DNA from: Hyphomicrobiales bacterium
GTDB taxonomy: Bacteria > Pseudomonadota > Alphaproteobacteria > Rhizobiales > Rhizobiaceae
Direction: 5' to 3'
Length of the DNA: 64,000 nucleotides
Assembly (NCBI GenBank): GCA_900472625.1
Contig: UCIT01000013.1
Span: 162,727-226,726 of the forward strand
Both the position numbers and the translations under genes were made by a program. The notes under the pieces were generated by a model, which saw nothing but the letters and a program-made list of their open reading frames with translations, had not been told where the DNA came from and did not search any database. Below are positions 10,954 to 20,160 of this stretch, in pieces. How positions within the stretch are numbered: position 1 is the first letter of the stretch; every line of letters begins with the position of its first letter.

Positions 10954-10989
10954 CATTGTGGCGAGATGCGTTGCATTTTCGCCACAATG
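10954..10989. promoter_or_regulatory. Long inverted repeat between ntrC and ntrY
   Basis: A perfect 11-bp stem, CATTGTGGCGA (10954-10964) with TCGCCACAATG (10979-10989), around a 14-base loop that itself can pair ATGC with GCAT. It begins 1 base after the ntrC stop codon and 157 bp before ntrY. There is no T-run after it, so it is not a classical terminator. It could be an operator for ntrYX, an mRNA-end stabiliser, or both. Confidence 0.4.
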
Positions 10990-11146
10990 GTTGCCAATAA
11001 GTCACGCAAGGGGTTTGTGTGCCCGCGGTCAGTTCTGCGTCCGAAAGGCTTGCTCGGTGAACGGCGAGCCGTCTATCGCGCGCAGTTTCCGATCCTGAAC
11101 CGCGGACAGCGGCAAGAGGTATCTTGCCGTACGGAGAGTTAAGCGA

Positions 11147-13417
11147 ATGAAGCAGGATGCGTTGCCGCCGGCGGCGGAAGGCGAAGCCGTTACCACGGTA
11201 ACCGATCGCCGCGCGCTGTTTGCTCTGCCCGGGCTTGTGCTTGCGGGTGGCGCGCTTCTCTGTGCGACGATAACGCTCTTCGTGCTGATCGGTTTGACGC
11301 CGATCGCGCCGACATCGCCCGTCGTCATCACCTCCGTCGTCGTCAACTCCTTCTTCGTGCTCGGCCTAATGGCGCTCATCGGCCGGGAAGTGTCGCGGTT
11401 GCTGAAGGCCCGCAAGCGCGGCCGCGCCGCCGCACGGTTGCACATCCGCATCGTTGTGCTGTTTTCGATCGTCGCGATCACGCCCGCGATCCTCGTTGCG
11501 CTGTTTGCCAGTATTACATTGAATGCCGGTCTTGACCGCTGGTTTGCGCTAAGAACTCAATCGATTGTCAGCTCTTCCCGCAATATCGGGCAGGCCTACA
11601 TGATGGAGAACGCGAGCTACCTCCAGGGGCAGACCGTGTCGATGGCCAACGACCTCGAGCGCAATCGCCAGCTTTTCAATCTCGACCGAACCGGCTTTGC
11701 CGAACTGATGACCCGCCAGGCGAGGGGACGCGGCCTCCTTGGCGCATTTCTCGTGCAGTCAGACGGCGATGTGCTGACCCAGGCCGACATCAAGACGGAA
11801 AAGCCGTTGCCGGCCATTCCGCAGGACGCGCTCAACAAGGCCGCCGCCGGTCAGCCGACGCTGATCCCGCCCGGCGTGACCAATCTGGTCGGCGCCATCA
11901 TCAAGCTGGATTCGATCGACGGCGCCTTCCTCTACACCGTTCGCGCGGTCGACCCCAAGGTCATGACCGCGATGCGGATGATGGAGGAGAACGCCACCGA
12001 GTATAAGTCGATGGAGGCCGGGCGGTTCTCGCTGCAGATTGCCTTCGCCATTCTCTATGTCGGTTTCGCGCTGATCGTACTTCTCGCCGCCATCTGGACC
12101 GCGATCGCCGTCGCCGACCGCATCGTCCGCCCGATTCGGCTGCTGATCACGGCGGCGGACAGCGTCGCCTCCGGCAATATGGACATCGTCGTTCCCGTTC
12201 ACGCGGTCGATGGCGACGTCGCCAATCTCTCGCGCACCTTCAACAAGATGATTTCCGAGATCCGCACCCAGCGTGACGAAATCCTCGAGGCCAAGGACGA
12301 GGTGGACGACCGCCGCCGTTTCATCGAAGCCGTGCTGTCGGGTGTTACCGCCGCTGTTATTGGCGTCGAGCACGATCGCCGTGTCACCATCGTCAACAGC
12401 TCCGCCGAGACGCTGATGGCGCTCGATGCCTCAGACATGCTCGGCAAGCAGTTGTCCCAGATCGCGCCCGAGGTCGATCAGGTGCTGACGGAGGCCGCGG
12501 TGCGCTATCGCGGCGATTTCCGCAAGCAGATCGCGCTGGTGCGCGCCGGAACCGTGAGGACTTTGAGCGTCCAGGTGACGCGCGAAGAAGTCCGCGACAT
12601 GAGCGAATCCTACGTGATCACGCTCGACGACATTACCGATCTGGTGATCGCGCAGCGTTCGACCGCCTGGGGCGACGTGGCACGCCGTATCGCCCACGAG
12701 ATCAAGAACCCGCTGACACCCATCCAGCTGTCGGCCGAGCGTATCCAGCGCCGCTACGGCAAGCAGATCGATCAGGATGATCGCGGCGTCTTCGACCAGT
12801 GTACGGAAACGATTATCCGCCAAGTCGGCGACATCGGCCGCATGGTCGATGAGTTCTCGTCCTTTGCGCGCATGCCCAAGCCTATCAAGGAACCGAGCGA
12901 TCTGCGCAAGATCCTGCACGATGCTGTCTTCCTGCGCGAGATGGGCAACAGCCATGTCGCGTTCCTGCAGGAGCTGGGCGAGACGCCGCTCGAAGGCCAG
13001 TTCGACAGCCGCATGCTCGGACAGGCGTTCGGCAATCTCATCAAGAATGCGGTGGAATCGATCGAGGCCGTGCCTACCGACGAGCGTGAGGAGCGGAAGG
13101 TGCTGGTGCGCGCCGCGCTCGATCAGCCGCGTGATCGCTTCACCATAGACATCATCGACAACGGCCGCGGTCTGCCGGTGGAAAACCGCCACAGCATTCT
13201 CGAGCCTTACATGACGATGCGCGACAAGGGCACCGGCCTCGGCCTCGCCATCGTCAAGAAGATTATTGAAGAGCATGGCGGGCAGCTCGAGCTGCACGAT
13301 GCCCCCGCCGATTTTGACCAGGGAAGAGGCGCCATGATCCGCGTGCACCTGCCGCGCCTGGAACATTCGCCCGCTGCCACGGCTGCAAGTGACAAGGAAA
13401 ATGCATATGGCCTCTGA
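11147..13417 (+). CDS. ntrY: Membrane sensor kinase NtrY
   Basis: A 756-residue histidine kinase. About four hydrophobic segments occupy the N-terminal 360 residues, with two near the start (GLVLAGGALLCATITLFVL and the following pair) and one at about residue 295-320 before a HAMP domain. A PAS domain follows, then the phospho-acceptor His517 in [10 protein letters not shown] and the ATPase domain (NLIKNAVESI, DNGRGLP, GTGLGLAI). Partner of NtrX. In alphaproteobacteria the pair is linked to nitrogen, redox and envelope control. It has a 193-bp upstream gap, so its own promoter is likely. Confidence 0.96.
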   Translation: MKQDALPPAAEGEAVTTVTDRRALFALPGLVLAGGALLCATITLFVLIGLTPIAPTSPVVITSVVVNSFFVLGLMALIGREVSRLLKARKRGRAAARLHIRIVVLFSIVAITPAILVALFASITLNAGLDRWFALRTQSIVSSSRNIGQAYMMENASYLQGQTVSMANDLERNRQLFNLDRTGFAELMTRQARGRGLLGAFLVQSDGDVLTQADIKTEKPLPAIPQDALNKAAAGQPTLIPPGVTNLVGAIIKLDSIDGAFLYTVRAVDPKVMTAMRMMEENATEYKSMEAGRFSLQIAFAILYVGFALIVLLAAIWTAIAVADRIVRPIRLLITAADSVASGNMDIVVPVHAVDGDVANLSRTFNKMISEIRTQRDEILEAKDEVDDRRRFIEAVLSGVTAAVIGVEHDRRVTIVNSSAETLMALDASDMLGKQLSQIAPEVDQVLTEAAVRYRGDFRKQIALVRAGTVRTLSVQVTREEVRDMSESYVITLDDITDLVIAQRSTAWGDVARRIAHEIKNPLTPIQLSAERIQRRYGKQIDQDDRGVFDQCTETIIRQVGDIGRMVDEFSSFARMPKPIKEPSDLRKILHDAVFLREMGNSHVAFLQELGETPLEGQFDSRMLGQAFGNLIKNAVESIEAVPTDEREERKVLVRAALDQPRDRFTIDIIDNGRGLPVENRHSILEPYMTMRDKGTGLGLAIVKKIIEEHGGQLELHDAPADFDQGRGAMIRVHLPRLEHSPAATAASDKENAYGL

Positions 13418-14771
13418 TATTCTGGTCGTCGACGACGAACACGACATCCGCGAGATTGTCTCCGGCATTCTCTCCGACGAGGGCCATGAGACCCGCACGG
13501 CTCACGACAGCGACAGCGCGCTGGCCGCGATCTCCGACCGCGCGCCGCGGCTGATCTTCCTCGACATCTGGATGCAGGGCAGCAAGCTCGACGGTCTGGC
13601 GCTGCTGGACGAGGTCAAGGCACGTCATCCGGACATTCCCGTGGTGATGATCTCCGGCCACGGCAACGTCGAAACGGCCGTCTCCGCCATCAAGCGCGGG
13701 GCCTTCGATTTCATCGAGAAGCCGTTCAAGGCAGACCGCCTGATACTGATCGCCGAGCGAGCGCTGGAAAACTCCAAGCTCAAGCGCGAGGTGTCTGAGC
13801 TGAAGCGCAAGGCCGGCGACCCGGTCGAGCTGATCGGCACTTCGGTCGCCGTGTCGCAACTGCGCCAGACGATCGAGAAGGTGTCGCCGACCAACAGCCG
13901 CATCATGATCCTCGGCTCGTCGGGCTCCGGCAAGGAGCTGGTGGCGCGGATGATCCACAAGAAATCGAACCGCGCCAACGGCCCGTTCGTCGCCATCAAC
14001 GCGGCCAACATCACCCCGGACCGCATGGAAGTGGCGCTGTTCGGCACCGAAGGCTCGCCGGGCCAGGCCCGCAAGATCGGGGCCTTGGAAGAGGCCCATC
14101 GCGGTATTCTCTATCTCGACGAGGTCGGCGAGATGCCGCGAGAGACGCAGAACAAGATCCTGCGCGTGCTCGTCGACCAGCAGTTCGAGCGCGTTGGCGG
14201 CTCCAAGCGGGTGAAGGTCGATGTCCGCATTGTCTCATCCACCGCCTACAATCTCGAGAGCCGCATTGCCGAAGGCTGGTTCCGCGAGGATCTCTATCAC
14301 CGACTCGCCGTGGTGCCGGTCAAGGTGCCGGCGCTGGCAGAGCGTCGCGAAGACATCCCGTTCCTGGTCGATCAGCTGATGCGCCAGATCTCCGAGCAGG
14401 CAGGCATCCGACCGCGTCGCATCGGCGACGATGCGATGGCGGTCCTGCAGGCCCACGACTGGCCGGGCAACATTCGCCAGCTCCGCAACAACATCGAGCG
14501 GCTGATGATCCTTGCCCGCTCGGATGGCCCGGACGCGTCGATCACCGCGGAGATGCTACCGACCGATCTCGGCGACATGCTGCCCAAGGTCTCCGCCAAG
14601 AACGACTATCACATCATGACCCTGCCGCTGCGCGAGGCACGCGAGATGTTCGAGAAGGACTATCTCATCGCCCAGATCAACCGTTTCGGCGGCAATATCT
14701 CGCGCACGGCCGAATTCGTCGGCATGGAGCGCTCGGCGTTGCATCGCAAGCTGAAGTCGCTCGGCGTCTGA
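13407..14771 (+). CDS. ntrX: Response regulator NtrX
   Basis: A 454-residue NtrC-family regulator. Phospho-acceptor Asp53 (FLDIW), Walker A GSSGSGKE at residues 170-177, Walker B ILYLDEVGEM at 234-243, and a C-terminal Fis-type helix-turn-helix (RTAEFVGMERSALHRKL). The sigma54-contact GAFTGA loop is missing; the corresponding stretch reads GTEGSPGQARKIG at 213-225. I chose ATG at 13407 because an AAGGAA site lies 7 bases before it. The gene overlaps the 3' end of ntrY by 11 bp. Confidence 0.95.
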   Translation: MASDILVVDDEHDIREIVSGILSDEGHETRTAHDSDSALAAISDRAPRLIFLDIWMQGSKLDGLALLDEVKARHPDIPVVMISGHGNVETAVSAIKRGAFDFIEKPFKADRLILIAERALENSKLKREVSELKRKAGDPVELIGTSVAVSQLRQTIEKVSPTNSRIMILGSSGSGKELVARMIHKKSNRANGPFVAINAANITPDRMEVALFGTEGSPGQARKIGALEEAHRGILYLDEVGEMPRETQNKILRVLVDQQFERVGGSKRVKVDVRIVSSTAYNLESRIAEGWFREDLYHRLAVVPVKVPALAERREDIPFLVDQLMRQISEQAGIRPRRIGDDAMAVLQAHDWPGNIRQLRNNIERLMILARSDGPDASITAEMLPTDLGDMLPKVSAKNDYHIMTLPLREAREMFEKDYLIAQINRFGGNISRTAEFVGMERSALHRKLKSLGV

Positions 14772-14981
14772 TCGCGCTGTCGGCAATCGGTGGTCGGGAA
14801 AATGCTTGTGGCAAGTCCGACGACGCAGGGACCGGCGGCGGCCATTCTGTGGTGCATCCCATTAAATTCGGGAGGCCTTTTTCGACGTTGCGGAAAAGAT
14901 TGCGATTTGATACCAAAGGTTTTCCGGGCAGCAGGGATGAGGGTTGTCGGCTGCCTGATGGAAAAAATAAGAAGTATTTCA

Positions 14982-14999
14982 CCGGCGCATAAAAGCCGG
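14982..14999 (+). promoter_or_regulatory. Hairpin and A-rich leader before hfq
   Basis: The 250-bp gap between ntrX and hfq (14772-15021) holds a small stem CCGGC/GCCGG (14982-14986 with 14995-14999) and then an A-rich stretch AATAAAGAAAGAAT up to the start codon. No strong ribosome site other than AAAGAA is visible. A promoter for hfq must lie in this gap, but I could not place its boxes confidently. Confidence 0.3.
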
Positions 15000-15021
15000 C
15001 AATAAAGAAAGAATCGGCGCG

Positions 15022-15264
15022 ATGGCGGAACGTTCTCAGAATTTGCAGGACCTATTTCTCAATACTGTTCGCAAACAAAAGATTTCCCTGACTATTTTTC
15101 TCATTAACGGCGTTAAGCTGACCGGCGTTGTTACGTCGTTCGACAACTTCTGCGTTCTGCTTCGCCGTGACGGTCATTCGCAACTCGTGTATAAGCACGC
15201 GATCTCGACAATCATGCCCGGCCAGCCGATGCAGATGTTCGAGAGCGAAGAATCCGCTTCCTGA
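15022..15264 (+). CDS. hfq: RNA chaperone Hfq
   Basis: An 80-residue Sm-like protein that forms a hexamer and pairs small RNAs with mRNAs. The Sm1 motif is visible in [20 protein letters not shown], and the Sm2 motif YKHAIS is near residue 57. Gln9 (QNLQDLFLN) and the rim and proximal-face residues of the family are present. The C-terminal tail is short, as in other alphaproteobacteria. It lies downstream of ntrYX and upstream of hflX, the standard rhizobial order. Confidence 0.97.
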   Translation: MAERSQNLQDLFLNTVRKQKISLTIFLINGVKLTGVVTSFDNFCVLLRRDGHSQLVYKHAISTIMPGQPMQMFESEESAS

Positions 15265-15325
15265 CAGGACAGACGTCATCTCGACACGTGATACCAAGAA
15301 TGATTCGATCATCCCGGAAGCTGTA

Positions 15326-16669
15326 ATGCACCGGGATGACATGCGCGCGACTGTCGTCGTGCCTGTGCTCAAGCAGGCCCGCGGCAGCCGCAACAATGCC
15401 GAGGGTGCTGCCGTTACCCGCACGCCGGAAAGCCGTCTCGAAGAGGCGACCGGTCTGGCGCAGGCGATTGACCTCGATGTGGTCAAGGGCGTTATCGTCA
15501 CGGTCAGCGAACCGCGTCCGGCGACGCTGATGGGCACCGGCAAGATCCAGGAGATCAAGGACAGTCTCGAGGAAAACGATTCGGGCCTCGTCATCGTCGA
15601 TCATCCGCTGACGCCAGTGCAGCAGCGCAATCTCGAGAAGGAATGGAACGCCAAGGTCATCGACCGCACCGGCCTCATTCTGGAAATCTTCGGCCGCCGC
15701 GCCTCCACCAAGGAAGGCACGCTGCAGGTCGATCTCGCGCACCTGAATTACCAGAAGGGCCGGCTGGTTCGCAGCTGGACCCACCTGGAGCGTCAGCGCG
15801 GTGGTGGCGGCTTCATGGGTGGTCCGGGTGAAACCCAGATCGAAGCCGACCGTCGCATGCTGCAGGACCGCATCATCAAGCTCGAGCGCGAGCTGGAGCA
15901 GGTGGTCCGTACCCGTCAGCTGCATCGCGCCAAGCGCCGCAAGGTGCCGCATCCGATCGTCGCGCTGGTCGGCTATACCAACGCCGGCAAGTCGACACTG
16001 TTCAACCGCATTACCGGCGCCGGCGTTCTGGCAGAGGACATGCTGTTCGCAACGCTCGATCCGACGCTGCGCCGCATGAAGCTGCCGCATGGCCGCACCG
16101 TCATCTTGTCCGATACCGTCGGCTTCATTTCCGACCTGCCGACCCATCTCGTTGCGGCCTTCCGCGCGACGCTGGAAGAGGTGCTGGAAGCCGATCTGGT
16201 CCTCCATGTTCGCGACATGGCCGATGACGACAATCAGGCTCAAAGCGCTGACGTGCTCCGCATTCTGAAGGACCTCGGCATCGATGAGGCCGAGGGTGAG
16301 AAGCGGATCATCGAGGTCTGGAACAAGATCGACCGGCTGGAGCCCGAAAACCACGAAGCCATCGTCCAGAAGGCCGAGGGCGCGCGTAACGTCGTTGCCG
16401 TCTCCGCCGTCACGGGCGAGGGCGTCGATACGCTGATGGAAGAGATCAGCGGCCGGCTGTCGGGTGTCCTCACGGAAACGACGGTGACCTTGCCCGTCGA
16501 CAAGCTGGCTTTGCTGCCATGGCTATACGATCATGCCATCGTCGACCGGCGGGAAGACAACGAGGATGGCTCGATCACGCTCGACCTTCGCTTGTCCGAA
16601 ACGGAAGCGACCGAGCTCGAGCGTCGCTTGGGCAATGGCGCCAAGGCTCCCCGCGAAGACTGGGAATAG
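15326..16669 (+). CDS. hflX: GTPase HflX
   Basis: A 447-residue GTPase that binds the ribosome and can rescue stalled ribosomes. After an N-terminal nucleotide-binding domain and the Gly-rich GGGGFMGGPGETQIE linker comes the G domain: G1 GYTNAGKST, G3 DTVGFI and G4 NKID. The start is uncertain. ATG at 15326 is the first in frame after hfq, but the frame is open back into hfq and the residues just before (VISTRDTKND) look family-like, so a non-ATG start near 15265-15300 is possible. ATG at 15341 is an alternative. It converges with mazG. Confidence 0.92.
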   Translation: MHRDDMRATVVVPVLKQARGSRNNAEGAAVTRTPESRLEEATGLAQAIDLDVVKGVIVTVSEPRPATLMGTGKIQEIKDSLEENDSGLVIVDHPLTPVQQRNLEKEWNAKVIDRTGLILEIFGRRASTKEGTLQVDLAHLNYQKGRLVRSWTHLERQRGGGGFMGGPGETQIEADRRMLQDRIIKLERELEQVVRTRQLHRAKRRKVPHPIVALVGYTNAGKSTLFNRITGAGVLAEDMLFATLDPTLRRMKLPHGRTVILSDTVGFISDLPTHLVAAFRATLEEVLEADLVLHVRDMADDDNQAQSADVLRILKDLGIDEAEGEKRIIEVWNKIDRLEPENHEAIVQKAEGARNVVAVSAVTGEGVDTLMEEISGRLSGVLTETTVTLPVDKLALLPWLYDHAIVDRREDNEDGSITLDLRLSETEATELERRLGNGAKAPREDWE

Positions 16670-16695
16670 CCTTATCTCCGCGAAAGCGGCAAACT

Positions 16696-17529
16696 CTATC
16701 CGAGCTGCCGCTCTATCGCCTTTGCCGCCTGCCACAGGTCTTCCATCCGCTCCAGCGTTGCTGCCTCTAGCGTTTCGCCTTCGGCGTCCAGCGTCGTCTC
16801 GATATGGCTGAAACGGCGGCGGAATTTGGTGTTGGTGCCGCGTAACGCCTGCTCGGGATCGGCCTTCACATGTCGTCCGATATTGACCACCGCAAAGATC
16901 AGGTCGCCAAGTTCGTCGCTCACCTTGGCGCGGTCGCCCGATTTCAGCGCCTCGCGCAGTTCGCCTATTTCCTCCTCGATCTTGTCGAGGATCGGTTCCG
17001 GAGACGACCAGTCGAACCCCACCTTGGCGGCGCGCTCCTGCAGCTTCAGCGCTTCGGTCAGTGCCGGGAAGCTGCGCTGCACCGATCCCAGAAAACCGGA
17101 TTTGAAGTCCTCGCTGATACCGCGCGCGGCCCGCCTCTCGGCGCGTTCGCGCTTCTCCGCCTGCTTGATCGCATCCCACTGGATTTTCACGGCATCCGGC
17201 GTATCGGCATCCGAGCGGGCGAAGACATGCGGATGGCGGCGGATCATTTTGCGGGTGATGGCCTCGACCACGTCGCCAAAGGCGAAGTCACCCGCTTCCT
17301 CCGCCATCCGCGCATGAAACACCACCTGCAGCAGCAGGTCGCCAAGCTCGTCACAGAGATCGTCCATGTCGTTGCGCTCGATCGCGTCGGAAACCTCGTA
17401 GGCTTCCTCGATCGTGTAGGGCTTGATGGTCTCGAACGTCTGGACGATATCCCAGGGGCAGCCGGTTTCAGGATTGCGCAACGCTGCCATGATTTCGATC
17501 AGGCGCGAAATATCCTTTGAAGATTCCAT
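16696..17529 (-). CDS. mazG: Nucleoside triphosphate pyrophosphohydrolase MazG
   Basis: A 277-residue all-alpha NTP pyrophosphatase with the two tandem MazG domains of the long form. The N-terminal domain shows CPWDIVQTFETIKPYTIEEAYE and the metal-binding ExxE...ExxD pattern in DELGDLLLQVVFHARMA. The second copy shows EIGELREAL and DELGDLIFAVVN near residue 210. It removes abnormal or excess NTPs. It ends 26 bp from the convergent hflX and starts 21 bp after the deaminase gene upstream on the same strand. Confidence 0.95.
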   Translation of the reverse strand: MESSKDISRLIEIMAALRNPETGCPWDIVQTFETIKPYTIEEAYEVSDAIERNDMDDLCDELGDLLLQVVFHARMAEEAGDFAFGDVVEAITRKMIRRHPHVFARSDADTPDAVKIQWDAIKQAEKRERAERRAARGISEDFKSGFLGSVQRSFPALTEALKLQERAAKVGFDWSSPEPILDKIEEEIGELREALKSGDRAKVSDELGDLIFAVVNIGRHVKADPEQALRGTNTKFRRRFSHIETTLDAEGETLEAATLERMEDLWQAAKAIERQLG

Positions 17530-17550
17530 GATCTCTTGGGCTCCCTTCGC

Positions 17551-18138
17551 TCAGTTCAGCGGAATGTCGTTGCCGCCCTTGGACGATTGGTAGCGGGTAG
17601 AGAGCGCATCGTAACGCGCCTTGATCCGGGCCGTCTGCGCCTTCAGGTCAGCCTTCGTAGTTTCGTCTTCTGTCTCGACCAGATCGGCGATGGCGAAGCT
17701 GTTCCAGAAGGCGTTGCTGCGTCTGTAACCGCCGGGCTCGAGACCGAAGACCTCCTTGAGGATCTTCAGGTCGTGCGGAATGGCGAAGGCGTCGCGCGAA
17801 TCTTCGTGGCTGAAAAAGTAGTAGAAATTGTCGAAGCCGGCCCAGGTGATCGCCGACATGCACATGGTGCAGGGTTCATGCGTCGACAGGAAGATCAGGT
17901 CCTTTGTCGAAGGCTTCTCGCCCAGCTCGTAGAAACGCTTCAGCGTGTGCACTTCGCCATGCCAAAGCGGGTTTTCAAGCTCGTTGTTGGTTTCGGCGAT
18001 GACCAGCGACAGGTCCGACTTGCGCAGGATAGCCGCGCCGAACACCTTGTTGCCGGCACCGACGCCGCCCTCGGTCAGCGGCAGGATATCCTGCTCCATC
18101 ACATCGAGCAGGCGGGCGGCAATCGTGGTATCGGACAT
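17551..18138 (-). CDS. Cytidine/deoxycytidylate-type nucleoside deaminase
   Basis: A 195-residue zinc deaminase of the CDA fold. The zinc and catalytic residues are visible as H60-G-E62 (HGE) and PCTMC with C90 and C93, so the active site looks complete. It resembles the COG0590 group, which includes guanine, cytosine and tRNA adenosine deaminases. The sequence around the site (STHEPCTMCMSAITWAGF) is nearest to nucleoside/nucleobase deaminases rather than TadA. The substrate is not identifiable. It lies just upstream of mazG on the same strand, so both could act in nucleotide pool cleaning. Confidence 0.78.
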   Translation of the reverse strand: MSDTTIAARLLDVMEQDILPLTEGGVGAGNKVFGAAILRKSDLSLVIAETNNELENPLWHGEVHTLKRFYELGEKPSTKDLIFLSTHEPCTMCMSAITWAGFDNFYYFFSHEDSRDAFAIPHDLKILKEVFGLEPGGYRRSNAFWNSFAIADLVETEDETTKADLKAQTARIKARYDALSTRYQSSKGGNDIPLN

Positions 18139-18395
18139 TGTTTTCTCCTTGATCGCGGCATCTTATCGTCGCGTATCGCTGAGGGAAACGAGATTGCGTC
18201 GCGCGGCCGGATTTGTCACAGTCTTTCTCTTGCGATGCGGCACATCACACGGTCGCCTGCGTGCATCACCGGTGAGTTTTGCTCAAATCATTGACGAGCC
18301 GGGTAAAACAATACGCGCCTGCGCACGCTTTGGAATTCTGTTTCTTCATTTGGCTGGTCCGGCAGTGCATATTCCGGCAACTTCGAAATGGATTG

Positions 18396-19835
18396 ATGAT
18401 GCCTTCCAAGACTGAGAAATTGTCGGTGTTCCCTGCTTTCTTTCGCGTGGAAGGCAAGGTGACTGCCGTTTTCGGTAATGGCGACGAGGCCTTTGCCAAG
18501 GTCCGCCTGTTGTCCAACACCAAGGCGCGCATCGTCGCCTATGCCGATCGCCCCGAGGCCGATTATCACGCTTACCTGATCGCCAATCGCATCGAGACGG
18601 TGCGTGCCGGATTTGTGGCCGAGCAGGTTCGCGATGCAGTTCTGGTGTTCGCGGCAACCGGCCATGCCGCGCAGGACCGGGCCATCGTCGGTGCGGCGCG
18701 CCGGGAAAAGATCCCCGCGAACGCCGTCGATCAGCCTGATTACTGCGATTTCTACACACCCGCTCTGGTCAATCGCGCTCCGGTCGCCGTTGCCATCGGC
18801 ACCGAGGGGGCAGGGCCCGTCTTGGCCCAGATGATCCGCGCGCAGGTCGACCAACTGCTGTCGCCGTCGCTCGGTCGGCTGGCGGAGCTTGCCGTCAGCT
18901 ATCGCAAGACGGTCGAGCATGTCGTGCCGAAGGGTGCGGCGCGCCGCCTCTTCTGGCGCCGCTTCTTTTCCGGCCCGGTTGCCGATGCCGTTGCCAACGA
19001 AAATCTTGAGGGCGCCCAGCGTCTTGCCGATGGCCTGCTGCAGTCGGTCGACAAGGTCGAAGGCCGTGTCTGGCTCGTCGGTGCCGGTCCCGGCGCTGCC
19101 GATCTGCTGACACTCCGCGCCCAGCGCGTGATGATGCAGGCCGATGTCATCGTCTACGATGCGCTGGTGCCGCAGGAAATCGTCGATATGGGCCGCCGCG
19201 ACGCTGAACGCTTGTCAGTCGGCAAGCGCAAAGGTTGCCATTCGAAGTCGCAGGAAGAAATCAACGACCTGCTCGTCTATCTCGGACGTGAGGGTAAGCG
19301 CGTCGTTCGCCTGAAGTCCGGCGATCCGCTGGTCTATGGCCGCGCCGGTGAGGAAATGGCCGCGCTGCGCGCCGCCGGTATCGCCTATGAGGTCGTCCCG
19401 GGCATCACATCCGCATTCGCGGCCGCCGCCGATTTCGAGCTGCCGCTGACATTGCGTGGCGTGGCCTCGTCGCTGGTGTTCACCACCGGCCACGATCTGA
19501 CCGGCGACGTGCTCCCCGATTGGGCAAGCCTTGCCGTATCCGGCGCCACGATCGCGGTCTATATGGGACGCACCGTTGCCGCTTCGGTTGCCGAGCGCCT
19601 GATGCGCGCGGGCATCGCGCCAGAGACCACGGTCGCCGTCATCGAGAACGCCAGCCGCGCCGACCGTCGCCTGCTGCACGGCACGCTGCGCGATCTACCG
19701 GATCTGCAATATCGCGACGAACTGACCGGGCCCGTCATGGTGATCATCGGTGACGCTGTCGCGGGCGCCAATTTCGAACTGTCCGAACCGCTGGTGCGTG
19801 CACGCGCCCGGTCCGAGGAACTGCAAAGGAGCTGA
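18396..19835 (+). CDS. cysG: Siroheme synthase (trifunctional)
   Basis: A 479-residue protein joining the CysG N-terminal precorrin-2 dehydrogenase/ferrochelatase domain (about residues 1-215, NAD-binding region KVTAVFGNGDEAFAKVRLL) to uroporphyrinogen-III C-methyltransferase (about 225-470, with VWLVGAGPGAADLLTLRA, VVRLKSGDPLVYGR and YEVVPGITSA). It makes siroheme for sulfite reductase, encoded by cysI just downstream. ATG at 18396 or 18399 gives the family N-terminus; longer in-frame extensions are less likely. First gene of a cysG-DUF2849-cysI-DUF934 run. Confidence 0.95.
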   Translation: MMPSKTEKLSVFPAFFRVEGKVTAVFGNGDEAFAKVRLLSNTKARIVAYADRPEADYHAYLIANRIETVRAGFVAEQVRDAVLVFAATGHAAQDRAIVGAARREKIPANAVDQPDYCDFYTPALVNRAPVAVAIGTEGAGPVLAQMIRAQVDQLLSPSLGRLAELAVSYRKTVEHVVPKGAARRLFWRRFFSGPVADAVANENLEGAQRLADGLLQSVDKVEGRVWLVGAGPGAADLLTLRAQRVMMQADVIVYDALVPQEIVDMGRRDAERLSVGKRKGCHSKSQEEINDLLVYLGREGKRVVRLKSGDPLVYGRAGEEMAALRAAGIAYEVVPGITSAFAAAADFELPLTLRGVASSLVFTTGHDLTGDVLPDWASLAVSGATIAVYMGRTVAASVAERLMRAGIAPETTVAVIENASRADRRLLHGTLRDLPDLQYRDELTGPVMVIIGDAVAGANFELSEPLVRARARSEELQRS

Positions 19836-19837
19836 CT

Positions 19838-20152
19838 ATGGTAGACAAGGTTCTGACCGCCAACCGGCTGACGGATGGCATCGCCGTATGGCTGGACGCC
19901 AACGGCAACTGGGCGACCTCGCTGCAGGATGCGCTCGTTGCCCGTCACGCCGAGGCCGTGACCGCGCTTGAGGAGATCGGCAAGAAGTCGTATGCCGATA
20001 ATCAGGTCGTCGATGTCGCCGTTGTCGAAGTTCAGGAAACCAACGGGATACTATGGCCGCTGCGCCTGCGCGAGCGCATCCGCGCTCAGGGGCCGACCAT
20101 GGAATACGCGCCGGGCTACAAGCCGGCCGATCCCGCATTCATTGCAGTCTGA
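19838..20152 (+). CDS. DUF2849 domain protein of the sulfite reductase cluster
   Basis: A 104-residue protein with the DUF2849 pattern (VLTANRLTDGIAVWLDANG at the N-terminus and RLRERIRAQGPT near residue 80). It has no signal or membrane segment. It starts 2 bp after cysG and ends 8 bp before cysI, a placement conserved in rhizobia, so a helper role in siroheme or sulfite reduction is inferred from context alone. The biochemical function is unknown. Confidence 0.85.
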   Translation: MVDKVLTANRLTDGIAVWLDANGNWATSLQDALVARHAEAVTALEEIGKKSYADNQVVDVAVVEVQETNGILWPLRLRERIRAQGPTMEYAPGYKPADPAFIAV

Positions 20153-20160
20153 GGAATACG

